Positions 46,643 to 58,735 of a stretch of 64,000 nucleotides of DNA are shown here, piece by piece. The notes beneath the pieces were generated by a model. That model was not told where the DNA came from and made no database searches. It worked only from the letters and a program-made list of their open reading frames with translations. Positions within the stretch are counted from its first letter, which is position 1; every line of letters starts with the position of its first letter. This DNA comes from Tretioscincus oriximinensis (Eukaryota > Chordata > Lepidosauria > Squamata > Gymnophthalmidae). The position numbers and the translations under genes are program-made. Where the stretch lies: positions 378,593 through 442,592 of the forward strand of contig JAJVDF010000220.1 of the NCBI GenBank assembly GCA_022410635.1. Direction: 5' to 3'.

Positions 46643-46796
46643 TAAGAGGATAGGCAATATATTTTTCCTTGAAGAACCCATTTCTAAGAAATCGGTGCCT
46701 TGCAGGTAAAAAATCTCATCTTTATAAGGATTTACAGCTAATTCAGCTTTTGCTCCTTTTTGCTTTCTTGCTGTTCGTTCAGACATCCACACTCTG
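46643..46796 (-). other. Candidate coding exon, unidentified, with tandem NAGNAG acceptor
   Basis: 154 bp after cattgCAGCAG (two adjacent acceptors three bases apart), ending before GTAAGG. It reads RVWMSERTARKQKGAKAELA and continues VNPYKDEIFYLQG. It joins in phase (split codon AG|C or AG|A) with the block 47019-46948. The protein is unknown to me. Confidence 0.33.
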
Positions 46797-46947
46797 CTGC
46801 AATGAAAATGTAAGGGAAGGATTATGAAAGGAAACAAAAACTAGAATGTTGACTAGCAAGCATTTACTGATTGATTATTCAGGAACAAAAGAAAATAATT
46901 TATTCTTGGTAATTTTGAACTTATTTCCCAGTTTAATGCGTGCATAC

Positions 46948-47019
46948 CTGGAAGTAAAACCATTTAAAATTAGTGTGGATTGCTTCCAAGGTGCAGGAGT
47001 GATTGTGGGTGTAGGAAAC
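46948..47019 (-). other. Candidate coding exon, unidentified
   Basis: 72 bp between cttttctttcag and TTCCAG|GTATGC, good consensus at both ends. In the frame compatible with the next block it reads FPTPTITPAPWKQSTLILNG then FTS. A further AG/GT-bounded stretch lies at 47210-47168, but its phase does not fit without a weak alternative donor. Confidence 0.33.
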
Positions 47020-49084
47020 CTGAAAGAAAAGAGAACTAATTGAGCTGCACTTATACCAGAGAGCAGAAAATACTTCCGAACTTAATAGGGTATTAAACAG
47101 TGAAAAGCCCCCTTGAAGGTGAAAGGCACGTGAGTGCTAGGATAATAATGCCACTGGGTGCAGTCACCTAATTCATAGTCTTTAGCATCCTGGTCCATCA
47201 ATGTGGAATTCTAGAAGAAACGTAGGAATAAAGACAGGAACAAAAACTATGTACATAAACTGGAGGGTTCTGTCCAGTGAGTGTGCCATCTGCATTAATC
47301 CCACTGAATCTACTGAGAGTTAATGAAGAGCACTTGCCATTCAGTCAATGTACCTTCCCTTCAGATTGTCTATCACCTCACTGCAACAATTAAGAAATAT
47401 GTATCCCAGATATATCATCCTTTAAAATATTGCAGTTATTACGAATCAAGGAAACACGTTTTACAAACCAGAAAAAGTAATTAATTCTTAAAAATAAAAA
47501 TTAAAAACACATTTTCAGGGCTGCCTCATGCAAATGGAGGCTATCTTGTGTTTCTTCTTGCACATTTAAAATAGAGGAGAAACTCAGATATTGTTCACCT
47601 CGACAAGTAGCAGCTGGTTATGCTTAAAAAACAGATATAAATATTTTAGACAGAACTGCAATATATACCCACTTTATAAGCGAATACAAAGGGCATATTG
47701 GGGATCAAACATGTCATAGATGTTCAGATCTCTCATTAAGCTAAGGATCGAGAAATTTCTACATCATAGATATTTTCCATAATAAAGGCTGGGAAAGGTG
47801 ATTCCTCTCTAAAAACAACTTAACTTGAGGACAATAGCAACATATTGTCCTATTCTATAAGACATTAAAGAACGATTTTTTAAAAAAGTGATGAGTTTAG
47901 CATAATTTTATAATTTAGGATTTCCCCCCCCCCAGCAAATCCCTTTATATGTGCTATATATTATGAGGAACTGGAAGACATTAAAAAGTATCCGAATGCT
48001 GAAAGTGTGGACAGCTCCTTACCAACCTGAGCTTTGCGGGTATGTTGAATTACTTGAGTTTTTAGTTTAAGTTTTTATTATAATTATAATTATTTTATTT
48101 ATTTCAAGAACTGGGCATTCATAGTTTTTAAATTTTTCAGGCTATGATTAAATTGGACTATTCATGTTTTAATTTTACATTATTGTTTCTAAAGGGCATC
48201 CAAACACAACCTGCAAATATATATGTATTCTATCAATAATTGCTGTCATCACAATTTTAATGGAATTGTTTCCTTATTATTTTTAGTAAGAGCACTAATG
48301 GGAAAAACCTGACAAGTCTGGGAAGGCTCACACTACCTATCTTCTGTTAGTCTTACAATTACAAGAACCTCTTACTAAAAAAAATAGGAGAACAATTAGA
48401 GTACAATTCTGATCCTATCATGGTTACTGTTTTGTTTACTTATTGTTAAAATTAATTGCTGGACCTTCGTGGCAGCTTTGTTATGTATGTATATGAATAT
48501 GTGTTCATGTGGGGGGAGAGAATAGCATTCTTATGGCTCTCATTAGCATTCTTCCTAAAATGCCTACCTATACCCTAATTATAATAGCGTACTAGTTTCA
48601 GAAGCTTCAACAAAGTAGCTATATTAGCCTGAATCAGAATTTTAATATCTTAAAGAACAACAAGAACAAGATAGGTAGCAGAAGCTTTTGTTGACTACAG
48701 TCCTGGTTATGCATTTGTTTTAAATCTCCTTCAGTCTGAAAGAATGAATTTAATTCATTTTTTTCCTGGTTTCATCCAGAAAATAAAACATACTTCTTCA
48801 GGCCCGAAAATTATCCCGTAAACTAAATGATTTTATCTAGATTTCTAAAAAAATTCACAAGATCTGGGGAAGTGGATAGAAGAGAGTAGATATAGAATAA
48901 GGAATGCTGGAATTGTTGTAAAGATAGACATAGATATTATGAAATGTAGTAAGATTTGTCTGGATGTATCAATATGTCTAAAAAAAATCTTTGCAAAAAT
49001 AATGTTCATATTTCAGGATAGAAGATTTAAAATTAATGTACTTTGCTAATCTACGTACTTCGTCACAAGCAACAGAGAGACAAT

Positions 49085-49240
49085 TTGTTTATTTTAGACC
49101 TTTTTCAGACCTTTTTCAGTTCATCTTGAGTCCCGAAGGACGGATATGGTAAAAAAACCACACCTTCAGATCAAGCTCATTTTCAGTTCTGAAGAGGAAC
49201 TGACAAAGGTTTGAGAATAAACACGTGAGAGGAACAGAAA
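49085..49240. mobile_element. MITE fragment (TTTTAATCC family)
   Basis: AGATCAAGCTCATTTTCAGT, TCTGAAGAGG and the flanking ACCTTTTTCAGACC repeat resemble the inner and terminal blocks of the 60535-60870 copy. Confidence 0.45.
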
Positions 49241-49339
49241 TAGAATGAAATAAATTTGGTTTAGAACTTCCCTTGCAACAAAATATTGGCCTTCATATTT
49301 AGGTTACTTTCTGGCCTTTTATTTTCCCTCCGCCAAGGG

Positions 49340-51060
49340 ACCTCTCTGCTCCTTCGCTGGTGGCACCAGCATTGAAGGCAGGATTGGAATCGCATTAAAA
49401 GTTTCCAGTCTCGATCCTAAACTGCTTTCCAGCGCACTCCAAAGGGAAGTTCGCTTTGCAATCTGCCCGAGGCGTCGAGCGGAAGGCGATCAATCATTCT
49501 AGGGGGAAGAGAAGTGAGGGGATCCGTGTCACTTGCACGCTCAGGTCCCGATTCCCCCCTTGCTTTCTCCCGCATCCTCCCCCCCAGCCCGGCCCGCTTC
49601 GTTTCCCCTCCGACGGCCACGAAGGGTCAGGATTGGGGATAATGGAAGCATCATTGCGAGGCGGGGACCCCTTTCAGGGGAAGATTCCCTTCTCCTTCCA
49701 GGCCCTGTCATGTCAGAAATAGGGTCATTGCAGTTCCTAATGCCCGGAGGAACAGCCGGGCGCCTCTGAAAAGGCGCCTCCCTCGGCACCCAATGGCGGA
49801 GCCCCCCGGTCCCTTTTGGGCGAGAGGGGAGGGGAAGGGAAGGGTAGGGGGCCCGGAAGGAGGAAAAGGGGCGCGGGCGGGCGCGGTGTCAGAAAGGGCG
49901 CCGCACGAAGGAGAAAGGATGGAGGACATCGACCGACGCGGCGGACCAATTTGGAAGAGAAACTTCAACCCCGAAGTCGCTGTCCGGTCACCGCCCCTCC
50001 TCCTCTGCCTCCCCCAGCGCCCCCCCCTTGTCCCCCCTCCCGGCAGAAGAATTCTGCGAGCAGAAGGATATGGCAGGCAGCGGCCGCAACGGGGAAGGCA
50101 GGCGGAGCTGGCGCGCGCGGGGAAGGGAGGCGGCGGGGCCGCTGCCCCGTCTCCCCGCCCGGGCGGCCGTCGTAGCTGGAGCGGGAAGTGCGCCGAACCC
50201 TCCTCTCCCTCCTCCAGGTCCCCACACACGCGCCACGCGCCCCCCAGCCCGGAAAACGGGGCCCTCCCCCTGCGCCCCGCGCTTACCGGAGCGGTGGCGC
50301 CGCTGGGGCCACTTCGGGGCCGGGCCTGGGCGCTTTCCCTTTGCCCAGAGGCTGCTGCTGCTGCTGGGAGGCCTGGGCAAGGAGGAGGAGGCCCCTTCTC
50401 TAGTCTCTCCTCGGCGCAGAAGGAAGGCGGCGGCGGCCTCCTCCTCCTGTCGGTGCCCTCGGGGCTGCCGCTGCCTTGCGCCTTCGCTCTCCCGCGCCCT
50501 CCGTCCCTCGTCCGCGCTTCTCGTCCGCTGCCCCGACGCCGGCGGAATAAGGCGCCTGCGGTCCTTCCCCTCCCGCCGTCACGCCGGGGCCCGGCCGGGG
50601 GACTATGGGGGGCCGGCAGACGGCGAGGCTCCCCCAGGAGTCCCTGCCGCGCCGCCCTGCCTGCCTTCCCTTGCCACGGGACCCCCCGGCCTGCTCGGCG
50701 CGCTCAGCCCCGCCGGCTCCCCAGGCGAACTCCGCTCCCGCCTCTCTTCGCTGCCGGGGCTTCTGCGGCTTCCATGGCGCCGAGCGCCGCCGCAGCAGAC
50801 CCGGCGCGACACCCGTCNTCATGGTCCCCTCCGAATTACTAATTAGCTGGTGGAGAAGGAGGCCGGGCGGGCGGTAGGGGAGAAAGGAGGCGCCGTCGGG
50901 ATACGGCGGCGGCGGCGGCGGCTCAAAAGGTGGCCTGGGGGCGTCGCGCGTGTCACGCCCAGGAGGCCAGTGGGGTCCCGACCTTGGGCCGCCTTGTCCA
51001 CCCGGAGAAGCCCCCTTGCTTGCGCCAAGGCCACGCGCTCCAGTCTGGCTCCAGCAAGCG
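49340..51060. promoter_or_regulatory. CpG island, probable promoter
   Basis: About 1.7 kb of GC-rich, CpG-dense DNA in an AT-rich window, the usual mark of a vertebrate promoter. Both strands carry very long open frames of Pro/Arg/Gly/Ala-rich sequence, which is expected from composition and not evidence of protein. A consensus-like minus-strand donor CTCCG|GTAAGC lies at 50287/50286, so a 5' untranslated exon of a minus-strand gene could start here. GAATTACTAATTAGC (50833-50847) is a homeodomain-type site. I could not find the KIZ first coding exon inside it. Confidence 0.75.
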
Positions 51061-51079
51061 GAAATATCCCTTTTTTTTT

Positions 51080-51200
51080 GCTTCGGCATTCTCGAACTCG
51101 GAAAAGCCACCTTTGATTTATATAATACGGAAAGGAAATTGCTACTGGGTTTTTCTGTTCTGAAGGTGGAATGAAGCGGGATTAAAAGTTAAGCAAATAC
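51080..51200. mobile_element. MITE copy (TTTTAATCC family)
   Basis: GGCATTCTCGAACTCGGAAA, CCACCTTTGATTTATATAAT and GTGGAATGAAGCGGGATTAA, followed by AAGTTAAG, are the inner and terminal blocks. The end GGGATTAAAAGTTAAG is the inverted counterpart of the TTAAGTTTTAATCC end at 58365. Confidence 0.65.
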
Positions 51201-51449
51201 GCTCACAACCCAAAGCCTCGACTCAAAGGTCCCGGTGAGCGCGCCTTTTTCTCAGTTCGGAAAAAATGAACTTCATAGGGTCCCCCCCCCCCCTCCCCTC
51301 GGACGAACGAACGAACGAACGAAAATTCTTCGGTAATAATGACGATTTAAAAATAAAGCGGTGACCAGCCCAGATCCCCTCCCCACGTGGATTGTGCTCT
51401 AGAGGCGCACTAGGGAACACAAGGGATCCCGTGTCGAATGGGGCCCACA

Positions 51450-51760
51450 GATATGCAGCCCAGCGTCCCACCAATGCAGGGACACAATAATTGCACCTGG
51501 CCGTTCTCAAGCAACGGAAGGCAAAGCATTGTTCTGCTCCCTGCAAAAGGCATTTTAGAGGCATCCTAACTGCCCCTCCAAAGCAGAGGTAGCACCTAGG
51601 CATCCATGCTAGGACTGTATTGATGCATTCGGCCTCCATCAAGTTATCTGATTTGGTCTTGAAGCTATCCTCACTGTCATCACCTAATCTGGAAATGTCT
51701 CCCATAGACTGATGGCCCCTTGTCCATTCTAACTGTATCTTAATGCAACCACAAACACAA
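51450..51760 (-). mobile_element. CR1 3' fragment
   Basis: Reverse-complement follows the 18475-18908 subfamily in the region upstream of its tail (GAGGCATCCTAACTGC... type). Degraded. Confidence 0.6.
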
Positions 51761-51984
51761 TTGCTCCAGAATAAAATCTGTGGATTCACTGGTATTGAAT
51801 GCATGCCCGGACTAGGAAAACACCTCCGTCAGTTGTCCTAAACATATTGAATCAAAAGGATTTTCTAGCAAGGAGGTCACTAGCTGTATAAAATCTACTA
51901 ATATAAAAAGGCTGGTAGTCTGAGTTTTGTAGACTCAGTCCTCTTCTTCAACTCCAAGACAGGCTGTCGCAATACCGAGAAAAT

Positions 51985-52235
51985 AGCCCTATTTTCCCTC
52001 AATGTGGAAAGACTAAAAGCAAAGGGATGAAACTGCAAGGTGAAAGACCCAGATTAGATAGTAGAAAAAACTTGACAGTAAGGACAATCAGCCAAGAGAA
52101 TAGGTTGCTACAGGAGGTGGGAACTGATGGAAGTCTTCAAACAGAGGCAAGGCAGCCATCAGTCTGGGATGGTTTAATGAATCTTGCATTGGATCCAATA
52201 TCCTTGCATATTCCTTCAAATTCCACGATGACTCC
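51985..52235 (+). mobile_element. CR1 3' fragment (ATTCTATG subfamily)
   Basis: GGGATGAAACTGCAAGGTGA, AGATTAGATAGTAGAAAAAA and GATGGTTTAATGAATCTTGC parallel 29365-29560 of the best CR1 copy, with deletions. Confidence 0.85.
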
Positions 52236-52259
52236 TATACACCTAAAGAAAAAGACTTG

Positions 52260-53620
52260 ACTTCATCGCTTTACCCTCAGACATATTATTTGCCTGTACA
52301 TAACTTATTTTCCAATCAATAAGACAATAATTATAGCCCCTCGGCTGTTTAGCTTTGACTAGATTTTTTAAGACCCTTTTTCAGAAGCAGCCCTGCTGGG
52401 ATAGATCAGGACTTTGAAATCAGTGGGACCCCATTTGTAATAAAGGCTGCAGTTCTGTGCCTTGTGTAAATTGCACGGCGTTCAGAGGGATTTAATTTCA
52501 TGTAAACACACCTAGATTAAGCCTGCATCTGTCTTCAGGGTCAGTTGAACAAAATTGCACTTTATTTGCCTTCTTGAAAACAGTTTCCTGTATAAAACAA
52601 CATTGGGAGCCTGAGCCTGAGCTTTTGTAGGCAAAGGCCCTTTCCGTACTGAGCTGCATTCTGGTCTGTATTTTGGACTAGGGACCTGCTATCTGAATCC
52701 CAGTGCAGAGCCCACAAATTGCAGATGCAGTTCTGCTGAAGAAAGGAATCTGCCGCAGACCTGCCCCTATGTAGGATCTTCCACCCAAGTGGCTGGAAAC
52801 ACTGAAACATTTTGCACAAAACCCAGTGAAGTCACCTCTTGAGCCTCCTCCCTATGATTCGCGCCTTGCTGCTCCGTGATGGGAGGGAGGGCACCTTTGA
52901 ATCCCTATCATTTGTGNAAGCCTTTCCCCCTTATAACAGCATCATCAACAGAATTACACTTAATGGACAGAACATGCAAATAAGGAGGAATCGAATTAAC
53001 CTCGGCTTGCAGAATCCAGAAAATGGATATGTCACGAATGCCTCTTCGCTGGTATCTTCTGTCCATCCCTTGTTTGTCTTGCTCTGTATGGAAGCTTCTG
53101 GCCAGTGGAGGCATTAAGGCTACAGCAGATCATTCTTGTCCACAGAGTGACCTGGCTTCAGAGTGCTGCTTTCAAAAAGCTCCTCAGCTTTAGAAATGCT
53201 CCAAACCTTCTTTCTCTTAAAAGATTCAAAGTTTAAAACAGGCTCTTAATCAGACTTCCCTGAAGAAAAAGGAAATAAAGATCAGTTAAGGCAGCATAAG
53301 GATGCAATCTGAAGAAAAACAAATGGTAAACACCACATTAAAGTCCAGGGAACGTACACTGGGCTTGCAGGAATGAAATGAAAGCACCAACATGTGTCAT
53401 CTCTAAGCTGGTTTTCTTTATACTGTGTGTGGATGCTCATCTTTCCGTTCCTTTTTAAAAATAAAGACCTATTTGCAGAACTTCCTTTAAAATGCGTAAG
53501 TCTTCACTAGACTCAGCCATTATCAAATGGCCTTATTAAGGGGGCAACATATGTGCTCATGATCTAAGGGTCACACGGACATGAATACCTGTTCCCGTGT
53601 TGCATCAGGAAGACCCAGAA
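52260..53620. other. No gene recognised
   Basis: 52370-52560 has MITE-like scraps. Open frames on both strands between 52560 and 53120 have no recognisable family or splice context. Confidence 0.4.
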
Positions 53621-53624
53621 AAGG

Positions 53625-53915
53625 AAGGAAGCTAACAGCTTGGATAGTTTCAAGACAGGACTAGACAAGTTTATGGACACCAAAGGTATAAATGGATACT
53701 AGGATGGATGTCTGGATGTTGCCTCTGGGATGGAGCAACAGGCAGGACTCCTGAGATACCATTTGCAGGGAGTCATGAACAGGAGCATATTTTGCTTTCC
53801 TCTGTTCGGACTGCCCAGGGGCATCTGGTGGGCCTCTGTGTGACACAGAATGCTGGACTTGATGGGCTGTGGCCTGNTCCAGTATGGCTCTTCTTATGTT
53901 CTTATGTTCTTACAG
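53625..53915 (+). mobile_element. CR1 LINE 3' end (TTATGTTC subfamily)
   Basis: AAGCTAACAGCTTGGATAGT, GGATGTCTGGATGTTGCCTC, GACACAGAATGCTGGACTTG and terminal CTTATGTTCTTATGTTCTTA. Very similar to 18475-18908 but without its internal deletion. Confidence 0.9.
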
Positions 53916-54234
53916 TATGTTTTATGAGCAGAACTATTGATGGGTTTATTTCCCTTTGCTTATTTTATTGACCAACATACCCTGGGTTTAAAACAATTTA
54001 TTTTTATTTTTTTAAGCAGATTATTTTGCNTTTTTCCTCATGAGCAGGCAGCTAAAAATAAATGATTATAGGCCACATGGAGCTTTTGTTTTCNATACAG
54101 CTGTCTGTTAAAGTGATCTTGTATATAGACATTTTGGTGACAAAATGGTTGACATGCCATAGGGCTTAGGTGAATGTGATCAGTGCACCATTATTATGCT
54201 CTACATTTGCTGTATCTTCCAACACAATAGTAAT

Positions 54235-54560
54235 AAGTCAAAACCTTCATCTGGACTTGCCTTCTTGCAATGGGCGTTCAGAGGCATCCTGCCTTATCTC
54301 CCCAACCTAGAGGCAATACCTAGAATCCTAGCAGCTGCTAATACAGTAAGATAGGGGTTGGGCCATAGCCAGCCCAGCTCATCTAATCCAGCAATCTGCC
54401 TCACACAGTAGTATATCAACTGCTTCTTATTTCTACCAGCAGAAGAATAGGGCAAAACCTTCACCTGCTCTCAACTCCTTGCAATTGGCCTTTAGAGGTA
54501 TCTTGCTTTTCTCCCCAACCTGGGAGCAACATCTAAGTATCCATTCTAGCAGCCAATTAA
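54235..54560 (-). mobile_element. Two CR1 3' fragments in tandem
   Basis: 54235-54345 and 54365-54560 each contain AAAACCTTCAYCTG...CTCCCCAACCTRGGAG-type sequence in the same minus orientation, separated by the reversed CR1 end CAGCCCAGCTCATCTAATCC. Confidence 0.65.
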
Positions 54561-54569
54561 ACGTTTTGC

Positions 54570-56094
54570 CTATATCTGCTCTACCACACTGGCTTGCAGA
54601 ACAGGCCCAGGAAATGCTAGAAATGTTCCATTGGATCATTCACATTACAGATGACCTTTTTAGCCAAATTTTGCGGGCAGGGAATGAGTATTGCTGGCTG
54701 GGGTTTCTTTAGCAATTTTGCAAGGCTTCTTCCCATAGACAAACATAAGGAAATGGGTGCCTAATACTGAGGAATACTTTGCAAACCATGTTAAAATTAT
54801 TTAGCATTGCAGCAGACTGGAGCACCAGTTTTACATTGTGGAACACCAAGATCTCATACCATCTAGTTAAGGCATTCTGTAGGAGGTACAATTTCTCATG
54901 GGGCAGTCAACCGTTAAATGGCATTCCACGTGGATTGCTGGCCCAGGGCCAAAATCCCAATATGAACTTGGCTTAACAGCTCAGAACTAGAAATGGGTGG
55001 CGATGATTCTTTCCAGACACAGTTTCCAAACCAGACATGCCAGGAAATGGGAAATGTATAAGAAAACCACTATTGAATCTTCTTTGCTTCTTGTGAATAC
55101 TTGTCAGCCATAGTTAACCCAACAGATGTTAGCTTATAAGTAAGAGTATATAGGATTTAGGGTTTTTACATATATCTGTATTAGTAAATCTGGATTTGCT
55201 TGATCCAGGTTAGCTGCAGCAACAGACATTAAGAGATTAGGCAGCATTAGAATTGAGATAACATGTACTACAATGCAGATTTGACACATGCTGTTTGCAG
55301 CCACACCCATAATCACTCAGATCCAGTCTATGTGCAGATGAATCACTGCTTGTTCTGGAACAGTAGTAATGTAGTAATGATTAATGGTCTACCACTGAAG
55401 GGGCCTTAAAGCAGGGTACAGATATGATCTGAATTATCACTTTGTCCCATGTGGACAATGTGGATTATTGAACTCCTTACACTGGATTACTAACAAGTGC
55501 ATAATGACCCTTGTAGTTCCTTAAACTGGTTTAACAGTACAGGTATGTGCATAAAGAGTCTTAATCTCTTAATCCTAAATTTTAAAGGGTGATACTACAC
55601 CTGCTCATTTTCAAATTGACACAGCACTCCAGAATTTTAGAGTGCTTCCAATATGTCATTTTGCATTATCACTCACAAATGTTTCGATCACACAGATTTG
55701 TTACTTTATTTGAAAAATAGTGATGCCTTTGTTAAGGTCAATAAAATAATAAAGGCAACTTTACAGAAGACCTTTGGGCTTTTTGTTCAGTACATTTCAT
55801 CTCTGCATAGTACAAATCATTTTAGAATCAGTTTGAGAATATTGTTAAGATTTGCAGTGTTAGGGAATCCAGTGGGGCTATTTCTCACATAAACTATGTA
55901 TAGAATTGCTGGTCTGGACTGAAGAAAGCTAGTTTTAGAATTCTGATGAAATTAGTGTTTGCAACTAAGTTTACTTTTATTGCAATACCTGTTCTTGATT
56001 ACTGTGGAATAAAAAGCAACAACTATAGCAGAGTATGTTGGACGCAACATAAAAATCTTGTTTGCATGAAAAGGGAAAATTCATGAGGAATGCC

Positions 56095-56137
<43 letters not shown>

Positions 56138-56280
56138 AATGCAAAAAGAAAGAATGTATTTTGAGAGGTTGTTATCTATTGAATTAGAGAATTAGGAAGT
56201 ACCAAAGTGGTTGGAAATAGAAGAGAAGTCTATTTGGCCCAAACATCAGGCTTCTCCCAACAATCAGGGCAGATACTTCT
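54570..56280. other. No gene recognised
   Basis: AT-rich DNA with (TG)n(AG)n at 56096-56137. A TTTATT at about 55970 would be a polyadenylation signal for a minus-strand transcript ending the 56.5-kb block, but this is speculative. Confidence 0.4.
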
Positions 56281-56349
56281 GTTGTGATCATAGCCTAAGG
56301 TAGAAAGAGCCAAAACTCATTCTTCTGGACTGAAGATGGTTTAAAATGA

Positions 56350-56590
56350 TAGACTGAAGGTTGAAGTATATTTGATTTCTTTCTACTGACTGTACTGCCT
56401 CCGCTTCCCAAAGCTTCTCAAAAGCGTCTACCAGGGTCTGTTCTGCCTCTAGCTCTCTTTTGNCGTCCATCATTTTGTTATGAGCTCCAGGTGCAAAAAA
56501 GGCTTTTCGAGGACTGGCTGCAACAGACTGATACGGTTTCTCCATCTCATAGAAAAGCTCCCTGTACTTGTCTGGGGCATAGACGACTGG
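56350..56590 (-). other. Candidate coding exon, unidentified
   Basis: After a cttttcaccag acceptor the minus strand is open and reads VVYAPDKYRELFYEMEKPYQ, then ASPRKAFFAPGAHNKMMD, and an Glu/Ala-rich helix TLVDAFEKLWEAEAVQSVER. Codon composition is less AT-rich than the surroundings. The donor is unclear (TCA|GTAGAA is one option), and downstream sequence runs into a MITE end near 56345. Not recognised. Confidence 0.35.
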
Positions 56591-56714
56591 TGAAAAGTGG
56601 AGAAGTTTAATTCACCTAATTCTCCTCCACTACCACCACCCTCCCCCTCCCCCNCCCNAAAAAAAAGGAAAGAAAAAAAAGAAAAGAAAAGGAAGTGCAG
56701 TGGAGACATCACAG

Positions 56715-57160
56715 TTAAGTTTTAATCCAATTTGAGTTCACTTTCAGCACATGAGCCAAGGGCCAAGATGTTTTCCTTTGGTATTATCTAACTCAGCCCC
56801 CATCCACACGGAGCCTTCTTCTGGATCGCATCTTGGGACAGAGCTTGACCATCCATATGCCAGTGTAGACTATGGCAGGCCCCATTCGGGGCCTGCCATA
56901 GTCTACACTAGCATGTGGTTGGCAGGCTCCTATTCCGAGGGACAGCCCAGGATGAGGCTCCGTGTGGACGCAGCCTCAGAAAAGCCCTCCTTTGATTTAG
57001 ATACTGTAGATACTGTGTTCTTTCATTCAGGCAGTGGATTTGAAACCGGATCAAAATTTCGGTGAGTGAGAAAATCAGCAAAGAGACAAGCTGGTTGTTG
57101 TTGTTTCCCCCCCCCCCCCCCCCCGGTGTTCTCTAACTGAGAAAACCCACTTGGGGTTTA
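56715..57160. mobile_element. MITE complex with a 22-bp perfect hairpin
   Basis: Starts TTAAGTTTTAATCCAATTTG. Inner ends CCATCCACACGGAGCC and GGCTCCGTGTGGACGC are inverted (56800-56985). The centre is a hairpin of 22-bp arms (GTGTAGACTATGGCAGGCCC type, 56862-56883 and 56888-56909) around ATTC. It ends in a poly-C run and GTGTTCTCTAACTGAGAAAA. Confidence 0.8.
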
Positions 57161-57739
57161 AACAATGTGTAAAAAAAAAAATACTATTCGTATTGCTGAT
57201 GTTCATTCCATTCTGAAAGTGGACTGGAGCTGCTGTGACCCGGATCACAGTTGACTTTGCAAAATATCAGCTTGGAGGAAAATCCCATCTGACTTTCTGG
57301 GGCTTTGTCACGGTACAATGCGTGAAAACAAAAAAAACCCACCTCCCAAAGCAACCCGCCTGGAAAACATGAGAATCTCTTGCCCAGAAGTACAGGGAGC
57401 GAATTATGGCGCGGCATTCTCACACCCATACGCAGATACACAGTTCACTTAGAAATCACTGTTCTCACGCAGAATAATAGTAATAAAAATGCTTGGAGCT
57501 GAGCTGCACAGACCTTACAAACGTGGCTATGAATCCGCTTGAAACTAACTCAAGAGGTGTTCTGCAGTGTAAACAGATGAAAGGACAAGTCCCGTCTGCC
57601 CAGATCAGAAACGAATCCCAGTTTCTTTTCTGCACGATTTGTATTTCCATCTGGGTGGGCTTTACTTTTAGCACCTTCCTGTCGACATTTCCTATAAACT
57701 AAATCATGTGCATTAGAGCTTTCTCCCCCCCCCCCCCCG

Positions 57740-57860
57740 CCCCCGTGACTGCTGCAATTGCACTTAATTTTGAATCCGGATCCAGACCACTTTCAGAGTG
57801 AGAGGACACACCAGCAAAGAAATAAGTCGTTTTCTTTTGGTATTACTCACCATTAGGCTG
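57740..57860. mobile_element. MITE fragment (TTTTAATCC family)
   Basis: CACTTTCAGAGTGAGAGGAC and CGTTTTCTTTTGGTATTACT match the start of the 56715 copy. Confidence 0.55.
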
Positions 57861-58349
57861 GATAACACGGGAAGAAAATGTCAGAAAAGTAGCCCTGCTA
57901 ATCTGGGTCTAGAATATGTAGCAAGGGGGTCCCGTATCGCCCTAGAAAGCAGCCTGAGCTTTGAGAGAGACGCCGATTCTGCTGATGTCGTGCTTCTCTT
58001 TACTTGCATTCAGGTCTTATTTATTGCACTTTAGCCGCCTATTCTGACATAAATCAGTGCAAACAGGGTTTTATTCTGGGGGCCCCTTAAGCGCACCGAA
58101 GTATGCGACGTCGGAGAGCGTGAACTGAAGCAGGATTCGAATTTAGGGACAGTCAGTGAAGGCAACCCGTCTTCCGTTCTAGATGTGGCCGCTTCAATGT
58201 GTTGATTTTGGGTTTTTATCGTTAACCCCCCCCCCCCCCCTGAGACCTTTGGCTGTAGGGCGGTATAAATACATAAATAAATAAATAATCTGGCCCTAGG
58301 ATTTTACAAGGCCGCTTTGTTGCCTGCCTGCCTGTTTTAGGCGCCCCTC

Positions 58350-58735
58350 AAATAGGGTCATACTTAAGTTTTAATCCAGTTTAAGCCCCTTTTCAGAGTG
58401 AGATAATATATCACAATGTCCTCACTGGGCCTTATTTTGGACTGTATCACGGAGTAGCAACCTGCCATCCACATGCCAGTGGGGCCTGCCATAGTCTACA
58501 CTGGCATGTGGATGGCCAAGCTCGGTACCAAGATAAAACCCAGAATCAGGCTCGGNGAGGACAGGGCCTAAAAATGGCGGGCTGTTTTCTCTCGGATTTC
58601 GCTAATTCAGAAAAAAAAACAAAACTGCTTTTGGTTTCAATAACGTGCAAAGAAAACTACGATCCNTTTTGCTGCTGCGGCGGCTACATTTCCCCCCCGT
58701 CCCTGGAAGGAGGATGAAGCTGGATTAAAATAACC
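58350..58735. mobile_element. Second hairpin MITE copy
   Basis: TTAAGTTTTAATCCAGTTTA and CAGAGTGAGATAATA mark the left end. The hairpin uses GCCATCCACATGCCAGT (58464-58480) and its complement (58500-58516). The right end is GGAGGATGAAGCTGGATTAA near 58735. It has lost one arm of the longer hairpin kept at 56862-56909. Confidence 0.75.

Larger units (their letters stand above)
44890..49080. other. AT-rich interval; minus-strand exon-like pair only
   Basis: No gene named. 45150-45270 and 48300-48720 hold degraded foldback-family pieces (TTAGTCAGTATAAAA; AAGCTTTTGTTGACTACAG). The exon-like blocks at 47019-46948 and 46796-46643 are listed separately. Confidence 0.4.

Noticed and set aside
47168..47210. 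43-bp AG/GT-bounded block (NSTLMDQDAKDYEL)
   Set aside because: Its end phase is incompatible with the 47019 block unless a weak alternative donor is used; too short to call.
49793..50842. 349-codon plus-strand and other long open frames in the CpG island
   Set aside because: Pro/Arg/Gly/Ala-rich in every frame of both strands, as expected where GC content removes stop codons; no domain or splice logic.
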